Shown: positions 19,915 through 28,243 of the stretch, one piece after another | Position numbering within the stretch: position 1 is the stretch's first letter | Layout of the letters: every line of letters starts with the position of its first letter | Made by a program: the position numbers and the translations under genes | Notes under the pieces: generated by a model | The model's input: the letters and a program-made list of their open reading frames with translations, nothing else | Told to the model about the DNA's origin: nothing | Database searches by the model: none | Source of the DNA: Planctomycetota bacterium | GTDB lineage: Bacteria > Planctomycetota > SZUA-567 > H5-PLA8 | Direction of reading: 5' to 3' | Assembly: GCA_023150555.1 (NCBI GenBank) | Contig: JAKLKQ010000011.1 | Coordinates: 62,001 to 126,000, forward strand | Length of the DNA: 64,000 nucleotides

Positions 19915-20280
19915 CCGCCACCTCGGTTCTCTACAGGAATTGTCCCCGCGACCCCCCTATACGCTCACCAAATGTGCAAGAATTTTGTGCACCTGTGAAG
20001 TTGGAACTCCATCGGCGCAAAGGCTTTATTGAATTGCACGAGTGCACACCTTCGCGATTCCCGCCGTTTCCAACCCAAATTGAAGCCTATCGCCTCAAAG
20101 ATCTCCGCCGGCCTGTTCATTCTTAGACGGTGCCCTCTGCTCTGCGGGTACCGGCGTTCCTTCCATTTCATCGTAATGGCACCTGCCGCGGCGGTATCCA
20201 AGCCCGGGAAGCAACCCGGGCCGCGGTCTGTCCGTTCAGTCCGCGCCTGCATGCGTGCGTCCGATTACGAGGAACCTTAC
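19915..20280. promoter_or_regulatory. Divergent intergenic region between the ECF operon and the FeeM-like locus
   Basis: These 366 bases hold no supportable gene. The left part is less GC-rich and should contain the promoter of the sigma-factor operon. Near 20203-20222 there is an inverted repeat CCCGGG-aagcaa(ac)-CCCGGG. A GAGGAA ribosome-binding site at 20269-20274 sets the start of the next gene at 20281. Longer upstream frames on the plus strand extend through this region but look random. Confidence 0.45.
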
Positions 20281-21141
20281 ATGGTCCGGCACGTGGCAGG
20301 CGAAGGTCCACGCCCCCGCTGGCGCCCCAGCGCCGTAAGCCAGACCCTGCGCGCGATCCGGCTGGACGATGCGCCCCTTCCTCCTCCGCCGCCGTCCTGT
20401 GCGGACTATCGCCTGCGGGTGGCGCACGATGCCGCCACGCGCGAGCGCGCCTATCGCCTGGCGTATCGCGTGTACCGCAGCAGCGGCTTCGCCGATCCGC
20501 ATCCGGACGAACGCTGCGTCAACGCCTACGATGCGCGGCCCGACACCTTCGTGCTGCTGGCCGAGGATGCCGCGGGCCGCACAGCCGCGACGGTGACGCT
20601 CGTCTTCGACGCCGGCGCTCAGGGGCTGCCCTGCGACGAGATCTTCGCGGAGGAACTGGAACCCCTGCGACGCGAAGCGCGCCGGCTGGCGGAAGTCACA
20701 CGCCTGGCGATGGCGCCCGAACAGGCAGGCGGCAAGACGCTGCTCCTGCACCTCTTCAGTGCCATCTTTGTCTACGCGCGGCGGGTCCGGCGTTTCGACG
20801 ACTTCGTGATCGAAGTCAATCCGCGCCACGCGCCCTTCTACCAGCGCCTGCTGGGCTTCGAGCCGCTGGGCCCCGAGCGGCCCTGCCCGCGCGTCAAAGG
20901 CGCGCCGGCGCTGCTCCTGCGCCTGGATCTGCAGTGCTTCGACGAGCGCGTGCAAAGCCTGGAATCAACCCCCGGTGAAAGCACCAAGAACCGCGACCTC
21001 AGGCTCAATTTCGCGCATGCGAGGACCGCCCAAACAGAAGTCTGGCTGGCCCAGGTCCTCCACTCCCAGCAGGCCGCCGCGCCAGGCAACGCAAAATATG
21101 AAGTCATAACTAATTTAAAAACAAAGGGTTATGGGCTTTAA
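20281..21141 (+). CDS. N-acyl amino acid synthase-like (FeeM-type, GNAT/LuxI-fold) acyltransferase, locus A
   Basis: The 286-residue protein has a GNAT-like core of the type seen in FeeM N-acyl amino acid synthases and exosortase-associated acyltransferases: YRLRVAHDAATRERAYRLAYRVYRSSGF (46-73), a long beta-hairpin region TFVLLAEDAAGRTAATVTLVFD, the ARRLAEVTRLAMAP strand (about 132-146), DFVIEVNPRHAPFYQRLLGFEPLG (about 183-206) and LLLRLDLQCF. The proline-rich stretch at 35-39 separates an N-terminal tail. The enzyme would join an acyl group from acyl-CoA or acyl-ACP to an amino group. A paralogue at 40888-41661 also sits beside an E1-like gene. The ATG at 20281 is chosen for its GAGGAA site and because the upstream frame looks random. 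Confidence 0.75.
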   Translation: MVRHVAGEGPRPRWRPSAVSQTLRAIRLDDAPLPPPPPSCADYRLRVAHDAATRERAYRLAYRVYRSSGFADPHPDERCVNAYDARPDTFVLLAEDAAGRTAATVTLVFDAGAQGLPCDEIFAEELEPLRREARRLAEVTRLAMAPEQAGGKTLLLHLFSAIFVYARRVRRFDDFVIEVNPRHAPFYQRLLGFEPLGPERPCPRVKGAPALLLRLDLQCFDERVQSLESTPGESTKNRDLRLNFAHARTAQTEVWLAQVLHSQQAAAPGNAKYEVITNLKTKGYGL

Positions 21142-21258
21142 AGCCTTGTTTCGATTTCTGTAATCGAGCCCGGGCCGGCGGTATCTAGGTTGGCGAAGAG
21201 ACGGTTGGCCGGGAGCCTGGACATGGCTATAACGATGACTCGAAGGATGGCGAGGTCC

Positions 21259-22716
21259 ATGTCCGCAACCTCCGAAGACGCCCGGCCCCTGCTCCAGGCC
21301 TACGCCGAACGCCAGGACCGCGCGGCGCTGACCGAATTCTTCAACCGCTACCAGGACGAACTCTACGCCTTCGCGCTTCGCGTGCTGCGCAACCCCGACG
21401 ACGCCCAGGACGCGCTGCAGATGGCCTTCCTGGACGTGATGCGGCGCGCCGGCGAACACGCCCGGATCCAGAGCCTCCGCGGCTGGCTCTTCGGCATCGT
21501 CCGCAAGGCCTGCCGCGTGATCGTGCGCTCGGGCCAGCGGCGCCAGCGCCGCGAGGAGATCGCGCGAAAGGAGCGTGGCCGCGCCATGAACCAACAGCCC
21601 GACACCGAACAGGATTCGGTGGACCTGAAGGACGCCGTTCTGTCGATCCTGCTGCGCCTGCCCGAACGCTACCGCGATCCGGTGATGCTCTGCTGCTGCC
21701 ACAACCTGAGCGAGACGGAAGCCGCCGAGGTGCTGGGCGAACGCGAAGGCACGATCCGCGTGCAACTTTCCCGCGCGCTGGCGCAGATCCGCACGCAGCT
21801 GGCCGCCGGCGGCGTGACGATGAGCGCCGTTGCGCTGCCGGACGTGCTGGGCAGCCTGCCCGTCCCGAGCGCGCCCGAAACGCTGCGTCCAAGCCTCGAA
21901 CATCTCGCCCAAGGCGGCAGCCTGCGCCCCACCCTGCGCATGATGGCCGAGAACACCGGGCGCAAAAGACTGGCCGGCTGGGTAGCCGCCGGCGCGCTGG
22001 CCCTGGGATGCGCGACGGGCGCGGTGTGGCTGAAGAACGATCAAGGAGAGCCGGCGCAACCTGCCGTTGAAAAGCCGGCCGCGAGGACCGGCACGCCGCC
22101 GCCGACCACCGCGATTCCGCCAAAGTCCACCGAACTGCCGCATATGATCGAGACCTTCGACGAGGGCGTACCCGAGGTCATGGGGCGCGGCATCTGGAAG
22201 GCACAGTACAAGGAAATGAAGGGCGTGCTGCACTTTAAGGGCAAAATTGACGGAATCGTCAATATCCCATTCAAGCTGGACGAACGACCGTGCATGGTGC
22301 GCGTCCGCTACTGCGCGACGGCGGAAAGCGTTTCGGAGAGATGGGACTGCACCGTTTACCGCGTTGCCAACGACAGTATCCCGAAGCGCAAGCACTGGCG
22401 GAAGAAACTCACCTTGCTGGTCGACAAGACCTTCGACGTGCGCTTCTATTGGATCGGGAAGTACCACTTCACCTTCATGGACAGCGAACTGACCGCCATC
22501 GGCCTATTCGACGCGCCCTTCGCCTCTGACCGTATGGTTCTGATGCCCGAGAACATCGTAGTCGACGAGATGGAAGCCAAGACACTCGCGCCCGACGAGA
22601 TCCCGGCGGAATTGCGCGATCCTGCAGCTTTCGTGCGCAAGATGAACGTAAATTTCGCCGAGACCCGCGACGAGACGATGGTTCCCAGGCCGGGCGAGGT
22701 GCCGCAGAAACCATAG
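21259..22716 (+). CDS. ECF sigma factor fused to a membrane span and an extracytoplasmic domain, locus A
   Basis: The 485-residue protein starts with sigma region 2 (about 8-90: FNRYQDELYAFALRVLRNPDDAQDALQMAFLDVMRR, SLRGWLFGIVRKACRV) and region 4 (about 115-175: LPERYRDPVMLCCCHNLSETEAAEVLGEREGTIRVQLSRALAQIR). A linker leads to a single membrane span at about 237-258, and a roughly 225-residue C-terminal domain follows that would be outside the cytoplasm (beta-rich, e.g. GVLHFKGKIDGIVNIPFKLDERPCMVRVRYCATAES). It is a one-piece sigma-sensor. Release of the sigma part would presumably need proteolysis or signal transmission through the membrane. The ATG at 21259 (GAGG site) is preferred to the TTG at 21190. 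A similar fusion is at 42573-43901. Confidence 0.85.
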   Translation: MSATSEDARPLLQAYAERQDRAALTEFFNRYQDELYAFALRVLRNPDDAQDALQMAFLDVMRRAGEHARIQSLRGWLFGIVRKACRVIVRSGQRRQRREEIARKERGRAMNQQPDTEQDSVDLKDAVLSILLRLPERYRDPVMLCCCHNLSETEAAEVLGEREGTIRVQLSRALAQIRTQLAAGGVTMSAVALPDVLGSLPVPSAPETLRPSLEHLAQGGSLRPTLRMMAENTGRKRLAGWVAAGALALGCATGAVWLKNDQGEPAQPAVEKPAARTGTPPPTTAIPPKSTELPHMIETFDEGVPEVMGRGIWKAQYKEMKGVLHFKGKIDGIVNIPFKLDERPCMVRVRYCATAESVSERWDCTVYRVANDSIPKRKHWRKKLTLLVDKTFDVRFYWIGKYHFTFMDSELTAIGLFDAPFASDRMVLMPENIVVDEMEAKTLAPDEIPAELRDPAAFVRKMNVNFAETRDETMVPRPGEVPQKP

Positions 22717-22740
22717 CTAGGTCTGGTTCGGTCGGACAAA

Positions 22741-22758
22741 GCCGCCCGCGCGGGCGGC
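22741..22758. repeat. Perfect GC palindrome between the sigma fusion and the first E1-like gene
   Basis: The 18 bases GCCGCCCGCGCGGGCGGC are a perfect palindrome 24 bases after the sigma-fusion stop and 37 bases before the next start. They can form a strong hairpin but lack a following T run, so they may be a processing or attenuation site instead of an intrinsic terminator. Confidence 0.45.
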
Positions 22759-22795
22759 CGCAGGGAGACTCTGTGCCCGAATTAAGGAGAACGTC

Positions 22796-23749
22796 ATGCG
22801 ACTTGCAGAGCAGCCGGTGCAACAGGGCAACAGCGCGCACGCCGCTTCCTTTCCCTTGCCCACCACGCGCGTACCGCAGGACATCGAGTCGCCCGAGGCC
22901 TTCTTCCAACGCGTCTACTCCCGCCACCGCGGCATCATCGACGAGAACCTGCAGCGCGCCCTCTGGAACGCCAAGGTCCTGGTTGCCGGCGCGGGTTCGG
23001 TGGGAAGCTTCCACGCCTTCGCACTGGCGCGCCTGGGCGTCCGGCACCTGGTCTTGACCGATCCCGAACGATACGAAGTCTCCAATCTGGCGCGGCAGGC
23101 CGGCGCGACGCTGCCTACCCTGGGGCGCTGGAAGGCCGACGCGGTTGCCGAGCGCGTGCTCGAGATCAATCCGCACGCGATGCTGACCGTCGAACGCGAA
23201 GGCGTCGACGCGTCGAACGTCGAGCGCCTGCTGGACGGCGTGGACGTGATCGTGGACAGCATCGAGTTCTACGAGTTCGAGGCCCGGAGGGCGCTCTTCG
23301 CCGCCGCTGAACGCCGCGGCATACCGCTGGTCACGGCCGCGCCGGTGGGCTTCGGCATCAACATGCTGGTCTTCCGGCCCGGCGGCATGGCATTTGAAGA
23401 ATACTTCGATTTCGCCTCGTGCCGCTCGCGCACCGAATGCCTGCTGAACTTCGCACTGGGCCTCAGCCCCGCCCTCAACGGCTTCCGCGACCTGGACCTT
23501 TCCAAGGTCAGCGCGTCCGGCGCCACCAACGCGCCTTCGCTGGCGCTGGCTGCTTCCATCGCCAGCGGCGTTGTCGCCACGACCGTGCTGCGGTTGCTCC
23601 AGGATCCGGAGCAGGTGCCCGCCGCGCCGAACTACGTCGCCTTCAACGCACGCTCCTGCGAAGTCACCCGAGGCCGGCTTCGCTGGGGCAACCGCTCGCC
23701 CCTGCAACGCCTTCGCCGCCGCGTCTTGGCCAGCCGCCTGGGTAAGTAA
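22796..23749 (+). CDS. ThiF/MoeB/E1-like adenylating enzyme, locus A copy 1
   Basis: The 317-residue protein has the E1-like Rossmann fold: VLVAGAGSVGSFHAFALARLG (nucleotide loop G65-x-G-x-x-G70), a VLTDPERYEVSNLARQ strand whose NLARQ (97-101) corresponds to the ATP-contacting NLNRQ motif, and VIVDSIEFYEFEARRALFAAAERRGIPLVTAAP. These enzymes adenylate a peptide C-terminal carboxylate. The CxxC zinc pairs of ThiF/MoeB and an obvious catalytic cysteine at the usual place are missing, so the chemistry may stop at adenylation or differ. The start at 22796 has an AAGGAG site with good spacing. It lies in one run with the acyltransferase, sigma fusion, second E1-like gene and ABC exporter. Confidence 0.88.
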   Translation: MRLAEQPVQQGNSAHAASFPLPTTRVPQDIESPEAFFQRVYSRHRGIIDENLQRALWNAKVLVAGAGSVGSFHAFALARLGVRHLVLTDPERYEVSNLARQAGATLPTLGRWKADAVAERVLEINPHAMLTVEREGVDASNVERLLDGVDVIVDSIEFYEFEARRALFAAAERRGIPLVTAAPVGFGINMLVFRPGGMAFEEYFDFASCRSRTECLLNFALGLSPALNGFRDLDLSKVSASGATNAPSLALAASIASGVVATTVLRLLQDPEQVPAAPNYVAFNARSCEVTRGRLRWGNRSPLQRLRRRVLASRLGK

Positions 23750-23764
23750 AGGAGGCGCTACACC

Positions 23765-23968
23765 ATGCATTACGCCCTTTGCCCAATGCAACAGGTTGCC
23801 GTCAAAGACGTTGCGGCGACTCACCCGCAGTGCACCGGTGCAGGAGAAAACCCCTTGGTTTTCAGCCGGAACAGCGGTCTGGCGTCATTAAAGGTCAGTC
23901 CGGGATCGCGATCGGTCCCCTGTTCCGCGATGGCGCGTCCGTTTTATCCCCTAGCGGACGCACGCTGA
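23765..23968 (+). CDS. Possible 67-residue peptide gene between two E1-like genes
   Basis: The 247-base gap between the E1-like genes contains an open frame with a textbook ribosome-binding site, AAAGGAGGCG, 8 bases before its ATG. The 67-residue product (starts MHYALCPMQQVAVKDV, ends ARPFYPLADAR) has three cysteines, no obvious signal peptide and no family I recognise. A small gene here would be a natural substrate candidate for E1-like enzymes, which activate peptide C-termini, but this is inference. Codon third positions are less GC-biased than in the neighbouring genes, so it may instead be an untranslated spacer with a chance frame. Confidence 0.42.
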   Translation: MHYALCPMQQVAVKDVAATHPQCTGAGENPLVFSRNSGLASLKVSPGSRSVPCSAMARPFYPLADAR

Positions 23969-23996
23969 CGCCCTGACCGACTGAGGGAATTCACGC

Positions 23997-24935
23997 ATGG
24001 AACGCTTCGACTACGACCAGGCCTTCGAACGGAACCTGGGCGTGCTGCGGCCCGAACAGCAGGCGCGCCTGCAGCGCAGTTCCGTCGCCATTGCCGGCAT
24101 GGGCGGTGTGGGCGGAATCTACGCGCAGGCGTTCGCGCGCATGGGCGTGGGCGGCTTCCGAATCGCGGACGGCGACACCTTCGAGCTTGTGAACTTCAAC
24201 CACCAGGTCGGCGGCACGATGCAGTCGATCGGCCGCAACAAGGCCCTGACGATGCAGGAGCACATCCGCGCGATCAATCCGCAGGCCCGCATCTCCGCCT
24301 GGGATCGGCATCTGGACGAAGACAATATCGTCGCATTTCTCGATGGCGCTGACCTGGTCATCGACGCCATCGAGATCTTCGCCGTCGACGCGCACCGCAT
24401 GCTCTTCCGCGAAGCGCGCCGCCGTAACCAGACGGTGATCATGGCCGCGCCGCTTGGGTTTTCCGCGGCGGTGGTCGTCTTTGCACCCGGCGGCCCAGAG
24501 CCCGAGCGCTACTTCGGCTGGAAGGACGGCCAGTGCGAGGTGGAACAGGTCGCCCGCTTCGCCATGGGATTGGCGCCCGCGCACATGCACCGCAACCAGT
24601 GCGATCTGCGCACCATCGACATCGAAGCCCGCGTGGGTCCATCGAACTTCTCCGCCTGCCTGCTGTGCGCCGGAATCGTCGCCATGGAAGGCGCACGCCG
24701 GCTGCTCGACCTGCCCGGCCAGTGGAGCGCGCCGCAATACCTGCAACTGGACCTCTTCACGCTGCGCCTGAAGCAAGGCCGCCTGCCACGCGGCTGCAAT
24801 GGGCTGCTGCAGCGCGTGAAGCGTTGGCTCCTGATTCGCCAATACCGGCGCCTGCAAGCCGAACGGCAAGCGCGTCCTGGTTCGTCCGCCAATCGCCCTG
24901 CGCCCGTCTTCGCACCTGCGGAGGCTGCCGAATGA
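23997..24935 (+). CDS. ThiF/MoeB/E1-like adenylating enzyme, locus A copy 2
   Basis: The 312-residue protein has an N-terminal FDYDQAFERNLGVLRPEQQARL helix typical of ThiF-family starts, the nucleotide loop VAIAGMGGVGG (G34-G39), a RIADGDTFELVNFNHQ segment in which NFNHQ (66-70) stands for NLNRQ, so the usual arginine is replaced, and the DLVIDAIEIFAVDAHRMLFREARRRNQTVIMAAPLGF stretch. It lacks zinc CxxC pairs. The altered Arg position may change adenylation chemistry. Its stop overlaps the start of the ABC permease gene (ATGA), linking modification to export. The C-terminal tail is basic, then alanine/proline-rich. Confidence 0.87.
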   Translation: MERFDYDQAFERNLGVLRPEQQARLQRSSVAIAGMGGVGGIYAQAFARMGVGGFRIADGDTFELVNFNHQVGGTMQSIGRNKALTMQEHIRAINPQARISAWDRHLDEDNIVAFLDGADLVIDAIEIFAVDAHRMLFREARRRNQTVIMAAPLGFSAAVVVFAPGGPEPERYFGWKDGQCEVEQVARFAMGLAPAHMHRNQCDLRTIDIEARVGPSNFSACLLCAGIVAMEGARRLLDLPGQWSAPQYLQLDLFTLRLKQGRLPRGCNGLLQRVKRWLLIRQYRRLQAERQARPGSSANRPAPVFAPAEAAE

Positions 24936-26059
24936 TTCCTGTCGCCTTCAAGAACCTGCTGCACAACCGCGCGCGGCTGGCGGTGGCGCTTGGTGGCGTG
25001 GCGTTTAGCGTGGTACTGACACTGATCGAACTCGGCATCCTGCTGGGGTTCCTGAAGAACGCGACGGCCGTCATCGACCGCACGCCCGCGGAACTTTGGG
25101 TGATGGCGCCACAGACGCCCAACCAGGACATGTCGCATCCAATCAGCGACCGTATCGCCGGACAGACGCGTTCCGTCCCCGGCGTCGCCTGGGCCGAGAA
25201 TCTCATCTTCGACTGGGGTGTCTGGAAGGGCGCCGACGGCCGCCAGGAGAACGTGCAGATCATCGGCATCGATCTGGACGGGCACATTCCACTCCCCCTG
25301 ATCGCAGAAAAGGAAGACCTCGAGAAACTGCGCCGCCCAAACACGGTGCTGCTCGACACGGCCGAACGAAAGCGCCTGGGCGTCGACCGCGTGGGCGTGC
25401 AGGCGGAGCTATGGGGGCGCCGCGCCGAGATCGTCGGCTTCACGCGCGGCGGCCGCACCTTCACGACCGCCGCGATCCTCGTCGCGCAGTACGACCAGGC
25501 GAAGGAATTCACCTTCACGCCGATGGGCGGCCAGACCTCGTTCGTTCAGGTGAAGGTCGCCGACGGGTACCGAGTCGAGGACGTGCAGGAACGGCTGCGC
25601 GAGCGCCTGTCGGGCGTCGAAGTCCTGACCGGCGCGGAGTTCCGTGCGCGCACGATCCGCTATTGGCTCGTCACCACCGGCGTCGGCACGGGCTTCCTGA
25701 TCTCCGCGCTGATGGGCCTGCTCGTCGGCGGCGCGGTGGTCGCGCAGGTGCTGTACGCGAATGTCGTCGAGCACCTCAAGGAGTTCGGCGTCATGAAGGC
25801 TTTGGGCGCTTCGCCCTGGTGGCAGACTGGCCTGCTGCTGGAGCAGGCGGCGTACGTCGGCCTAGGCGGCTGCGCGCTGGGACTGCTCTCCTCCGCCGGC
25901 CTCGCTCGGGTGGTCGAAGCCACGCAGACTCCCATCTGGATGCCCTGGCCGCTGATGCTGTGCGCTCTCGCCGTCGCCGTGGTGATCTGCCTTGCCGCAT
26001 CGATGGTGCCAGCCGCGAAACTGCTGCGGCTGGAGCCGGCCGCCGTGTTCATGAGTTGA
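24932..26059 (+). CDS. ABC transporter permease of the FtsX/DevC/MacB type
   Basis: The 375-residue protein has a first membrane span near 15-45 (LAVALGGVAFSVVLTLIELGILLGFL), a roughly 220-residue extracytoplasmic domain, and three C-terminal spans (about 248-275, 305-330, 340-360). The conserved cytoplasmic-loop motif EHLKEFGVMKALGAS, typical of FtsX-like permeases that couple to their ATPase, lies at about 276-290. With the ATPase and HlyD-type adaptor immediately downstream it resembles DevBCA exporters, which move glycolipids or hydrophobic products. Its ATG overlaps the E1-like stop (ATGA). The substrate is presumably the product of this locus. Confidence 0.9.
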   Translation: MIPVAFKNLLHNRARLAVALGGVAFSVVLTLIELGILLGFLKNATAVIDRTPAELWVMAPQTPNQDMSHPISDRIAGQTRSVPGVAWAENLIFDWGVWKGADGRQENVQIIGIDLDGHIPLPLIAEKEDLEKLRRPNTVLLDTAERKRLGVDRVGVQAELWGRRAEIVGFTRGGRTFTTAAILVAQYDQAKEFTFTPMGGQTSFVQVKVADGYRVEDVQERLRERLSGVEVLTGAEFRARTIRYWLVTTGVGTGFLISALMGLLVGGAVVAQVLYANVVEHLKEFGVMKALGASPWWQTGLLLEQAAYVGLGGCALGLLSSAGLARVVEATQTPIWMPWPLMLCALAVAVVICLAASMVPAAKLLRLEPAAVFMS

Positions 26060-26075
26060 GGGAGGAAGCTACGCG

Positions 26076-26807
26076 ATGCCCGGCGCCCTGACTCAGCCCC
26101 AGACAAAGCTATCGCTGCATCCGGCACCCCGCCCGGCATGCGAAACAGCCCTTGAACTGGCGAACGTCTCGAAGACCTACGGTTCCGGCGCCGGCGCAGT
26201 TCACGCGCTACGCGGCGTGGATCTGCACATCGGTACCGGATCCTTGAGTCTTATTGCGGGGCCGTCGGGCAGCGGCAAGAGCACCCTCCTTTCAGTCCTC
26301 GGCTGTCTGATGCAGCCGAGCGCCGGCAGCGTGCGGGTCTTTGGCGAGGCACTGGAGAAAAGGAGCGAGTCGCACCGTTCGTCCGTCCGGCGCGTCAACT
26401 TCGGCTTCGTCTTTCAGGGCATTCACTTGTTGCCCGCCCTGACCGGTCTGGAAAACGTGCTCCTGGCCGGCGAGATCAAGGGTCTGTCGGCGTCCGAGGA
26501 ACAGGCGCGGTCGCTGATGGCCCGCGTCGGCGTCGCCGAACTGCACGACCGGCTTCCCAAGGACATGAGCGGCGGGCAGCGCCAACGCGTGGCAATCGCG
26601 CGCGCGCTGTTCGGCAAGCCCCGCATCCTGCTCGCCGACGAGCCCACCGCAGCGCTTGACCGGCGCAACGCCGCCGCAACGCTCGAACTTCTCCGCGAAC
26701 TCTCGCGATCCCTGGACGTCGCCGTGATCGTCGTCTCGCACGACCGGTCCCTTTTTCATTACGCGGACCGCCTGCTGGAACTCGAAGACGGGAGGCTGAA
26801 AGAATGA
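26076..26807 (+). CDS. ABC transporter ATPase of the DevA/LolD/MacB type
   Basis: The 243-residue ATPase shows Walker A GPSGSGKST (62-70), the Q-loop in FVFQGIHLLP (111-120), signature MSGGQRQR (164-171), Walker B ILLADEP (184-190) and the H-loop VVSHD. The FVFQ...LLP.LT...N Q-loop region is typical of the MacB/LolD/DevA class that works with FtsX-like permeases. A leader of about 25 residues with no motif precedes the domain. It has a GGGAGG site before the ATG at 26076, and its stop overlaps the adaptor start (ATGA). Confidence 0.95.
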   Translation: MPGALTQPQTKLSLHPAPRPACETALELANVSKTYGSGAGAVHALRGVDLHIGTGSLSLIAGPSGSGKSTLLSVLGCLMQPSAGSVRVFGEALEKRSESHRSSVRRVNFGFVFQGIHLLPALTGLENVLLAGEIKGLSASEEQARSLMARVGVAELHDRLPKDMSGGQRQRVAIARALFGKPRILLADEPTAALDRRNAAATLELLRELSRSLDVAVIVVSHDRSLFHYADRLLELEDGRLKE

Positions 26808-28243
26808 ACGTGCGCAAAAACCACCTGGACTCCGGCGGCATTGGCCTGCTGCACGTCTTGAAGGATCCCGCGATGGAAACCACCGAACGCGTGCGCATTT
26901 TGCGAACCCACGTACATCGCCGCGGACCCAAAGGTGCCGTTTCGAAAGATTCGTCCGGCCCGGATTCGCGCCTCATGAACGATACAATGACCACCCAACA
27001 GCGCCAATGGTTCGCAAACCGGCGGCTGCAGTGCGCGTTGCTGGTCGCGGGCCTGGCAGGCGCCTCGGTGCTACTCAGCGCCGTGGCCGCGCCTGCACCC
27101 ATCGAGAACGAACTGCCCGTCTGGAACAACGCGTCCGTTACGATGTCGGAAGACGTTGTCCTGAGCGCGATCGGCCGCAGCGAACCGCGCAGCGAAGAAC
27201 GCACCCTCTCCTTCTCTTCGGGCGGGTTGATCGAACGCTTCCTGGTCGATGAAGGCCAGCCCGTCAAGGCAGGGCAGGTGCTGGCCGTGCTGGAGCACAG
27301 CGAGCAGGCCGCCGCGGCCTCCCAAGCGCAGGCCGACGTCGCCGCAGCCCGCGCGGAACTCGCCCGCGTCGAGGCCGGTCCCAAGGCGGAAGTCATCGAG
27401 ACCGCCCGCCTGGAGGCCGAACGCGCCAAGGCCCAGTTCGAGATGTTCAAGCAGGGTGTGCGCGGAGAGGAAAGGGACGAGTTGGAGGCCTCCTATAAGG
27501 AAGCGCAGGCGCGCGCCGACGCCGCGCAGCGCCGCGTCGAGCGGCTCGAGCCCGCCTATCGCGCCGGCGGCCTGCCGAAAGATGATCTGATCCGCGCACA
27601 GGATGAGGCCGCTGCCGCGGTTCAGTCCGCCAAGGCCGCCAAAGCCCGAATGGAAAAGGGCCGCGCCGGCTATCGCGCCGAAGAACTGCAGCGCGCCGAA
27701 CTCGCCTGGAAGATGGCCGACCTGGAGCACCGCCGGCTGGCCGGTTTGCCCCGCGCCGAAGACGTCGCGGTCGCGCGCTGCGCCGTCCAGGTCGCCGAGG
27801 CGCGGCTGGAAGCGGCGCAAGCGGCATTGGCCAAGACGAACCTTTGCGCGCCGTGCCAAGGCACGGTGCTGCAGATTCTCGCGCGCGAAGGCGAACGCGT
27901 CGAAGTGATAGGGTCCTCGCCGGTACTGGTGATGGGCGACCTCAGCGAAATGTGGCTGCGCGTGGAAGTCGACGAGAACGACGTGGGCCGCCTCATGCCA
28001 GGACAGGCTGTCGTTGCCAGCGCGCGCGGACTTGGCCGATTGGCTTACGATGGATCGGTTGCGCGCATCGGCCACCGAATGGGCCGTAAGCGCCTCTTCA
28101 CCGACCTGCCCGGCGAACGCGTCGATACGAAGGTACTGGAAGTCTGGGTGCGGCTGAACGAGCGGCTGAAGGCGCCCGTAGGCTACCGTTTCCAGGTCGA
28201 GTTTCTGAAGTCCGACCGCCTCGTCCAGGAAGAGAAAAACTGA
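26804..28243 (+). CDS. HlyD/DevB-type membrane fusion (periplasmic adaptor) protein
   Basis: The 479-residue protein has a cytoplasmic leader, a single membrane span at about 76-95, a first half-lipoyl segment (GLIERFLVDEGQPVKAGQVLAVLEHSEQ), a long coiled-coil hairpin rich in Ala, Arg and Glu (about 165-335), and a second half-lipoyl segment (LCAPCQGTVLQILAREGERV) followed by a beta-barrel region. This is the standard adaptor linking an inner-membrane ABC exporter to an outer-membrane route. The ATG at 26804 overlaps the ATPase stop. Starts nearer the membrane span are possible because the first 60 residues are unusual, but the ATGA coupling favours 26804. Confidence 0.9.
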   Translation: MNVRKNHLDSGGIGLLHVLKDPAMETTERVRILRTHVHRRGPKGAVSKDSSGPDSRLMNDTMTTQQRQWFANRRLQCALLVAGLAGASVLLSAVAAPAPIENELPVWNNASVTMSEDVVLSAIGRSEPRSEERTLSFSSGGLIERFLVDEGQPVKAGQVLAVLEHSEQAAAASQAQADVAAARAELARVEAGPKAEVIETARLEAERAKAQFEMFKQGVRGEERDELEASYKEAQARADAAQRRVERLEPAYRAGGLPKDDLIRAQDEAAAAVQSAKAAKARMEKGRAGYRAEELQRAELAWKMADLEHRRLAGLPRAEDVAVARCAVQVAEARLEAAQAALAKTNLCAPCQGTVLQILAREGERVEVIGSSPVLVMGDLSEMWLRVEVDENDVGRLMPGQAVVASARGLGRLAYDGSVARIGHRMGRKRLFTDLPGERVDTKVLEVWVRLNERLKAPVGYRFQVEFLKSDRLVQEEKN

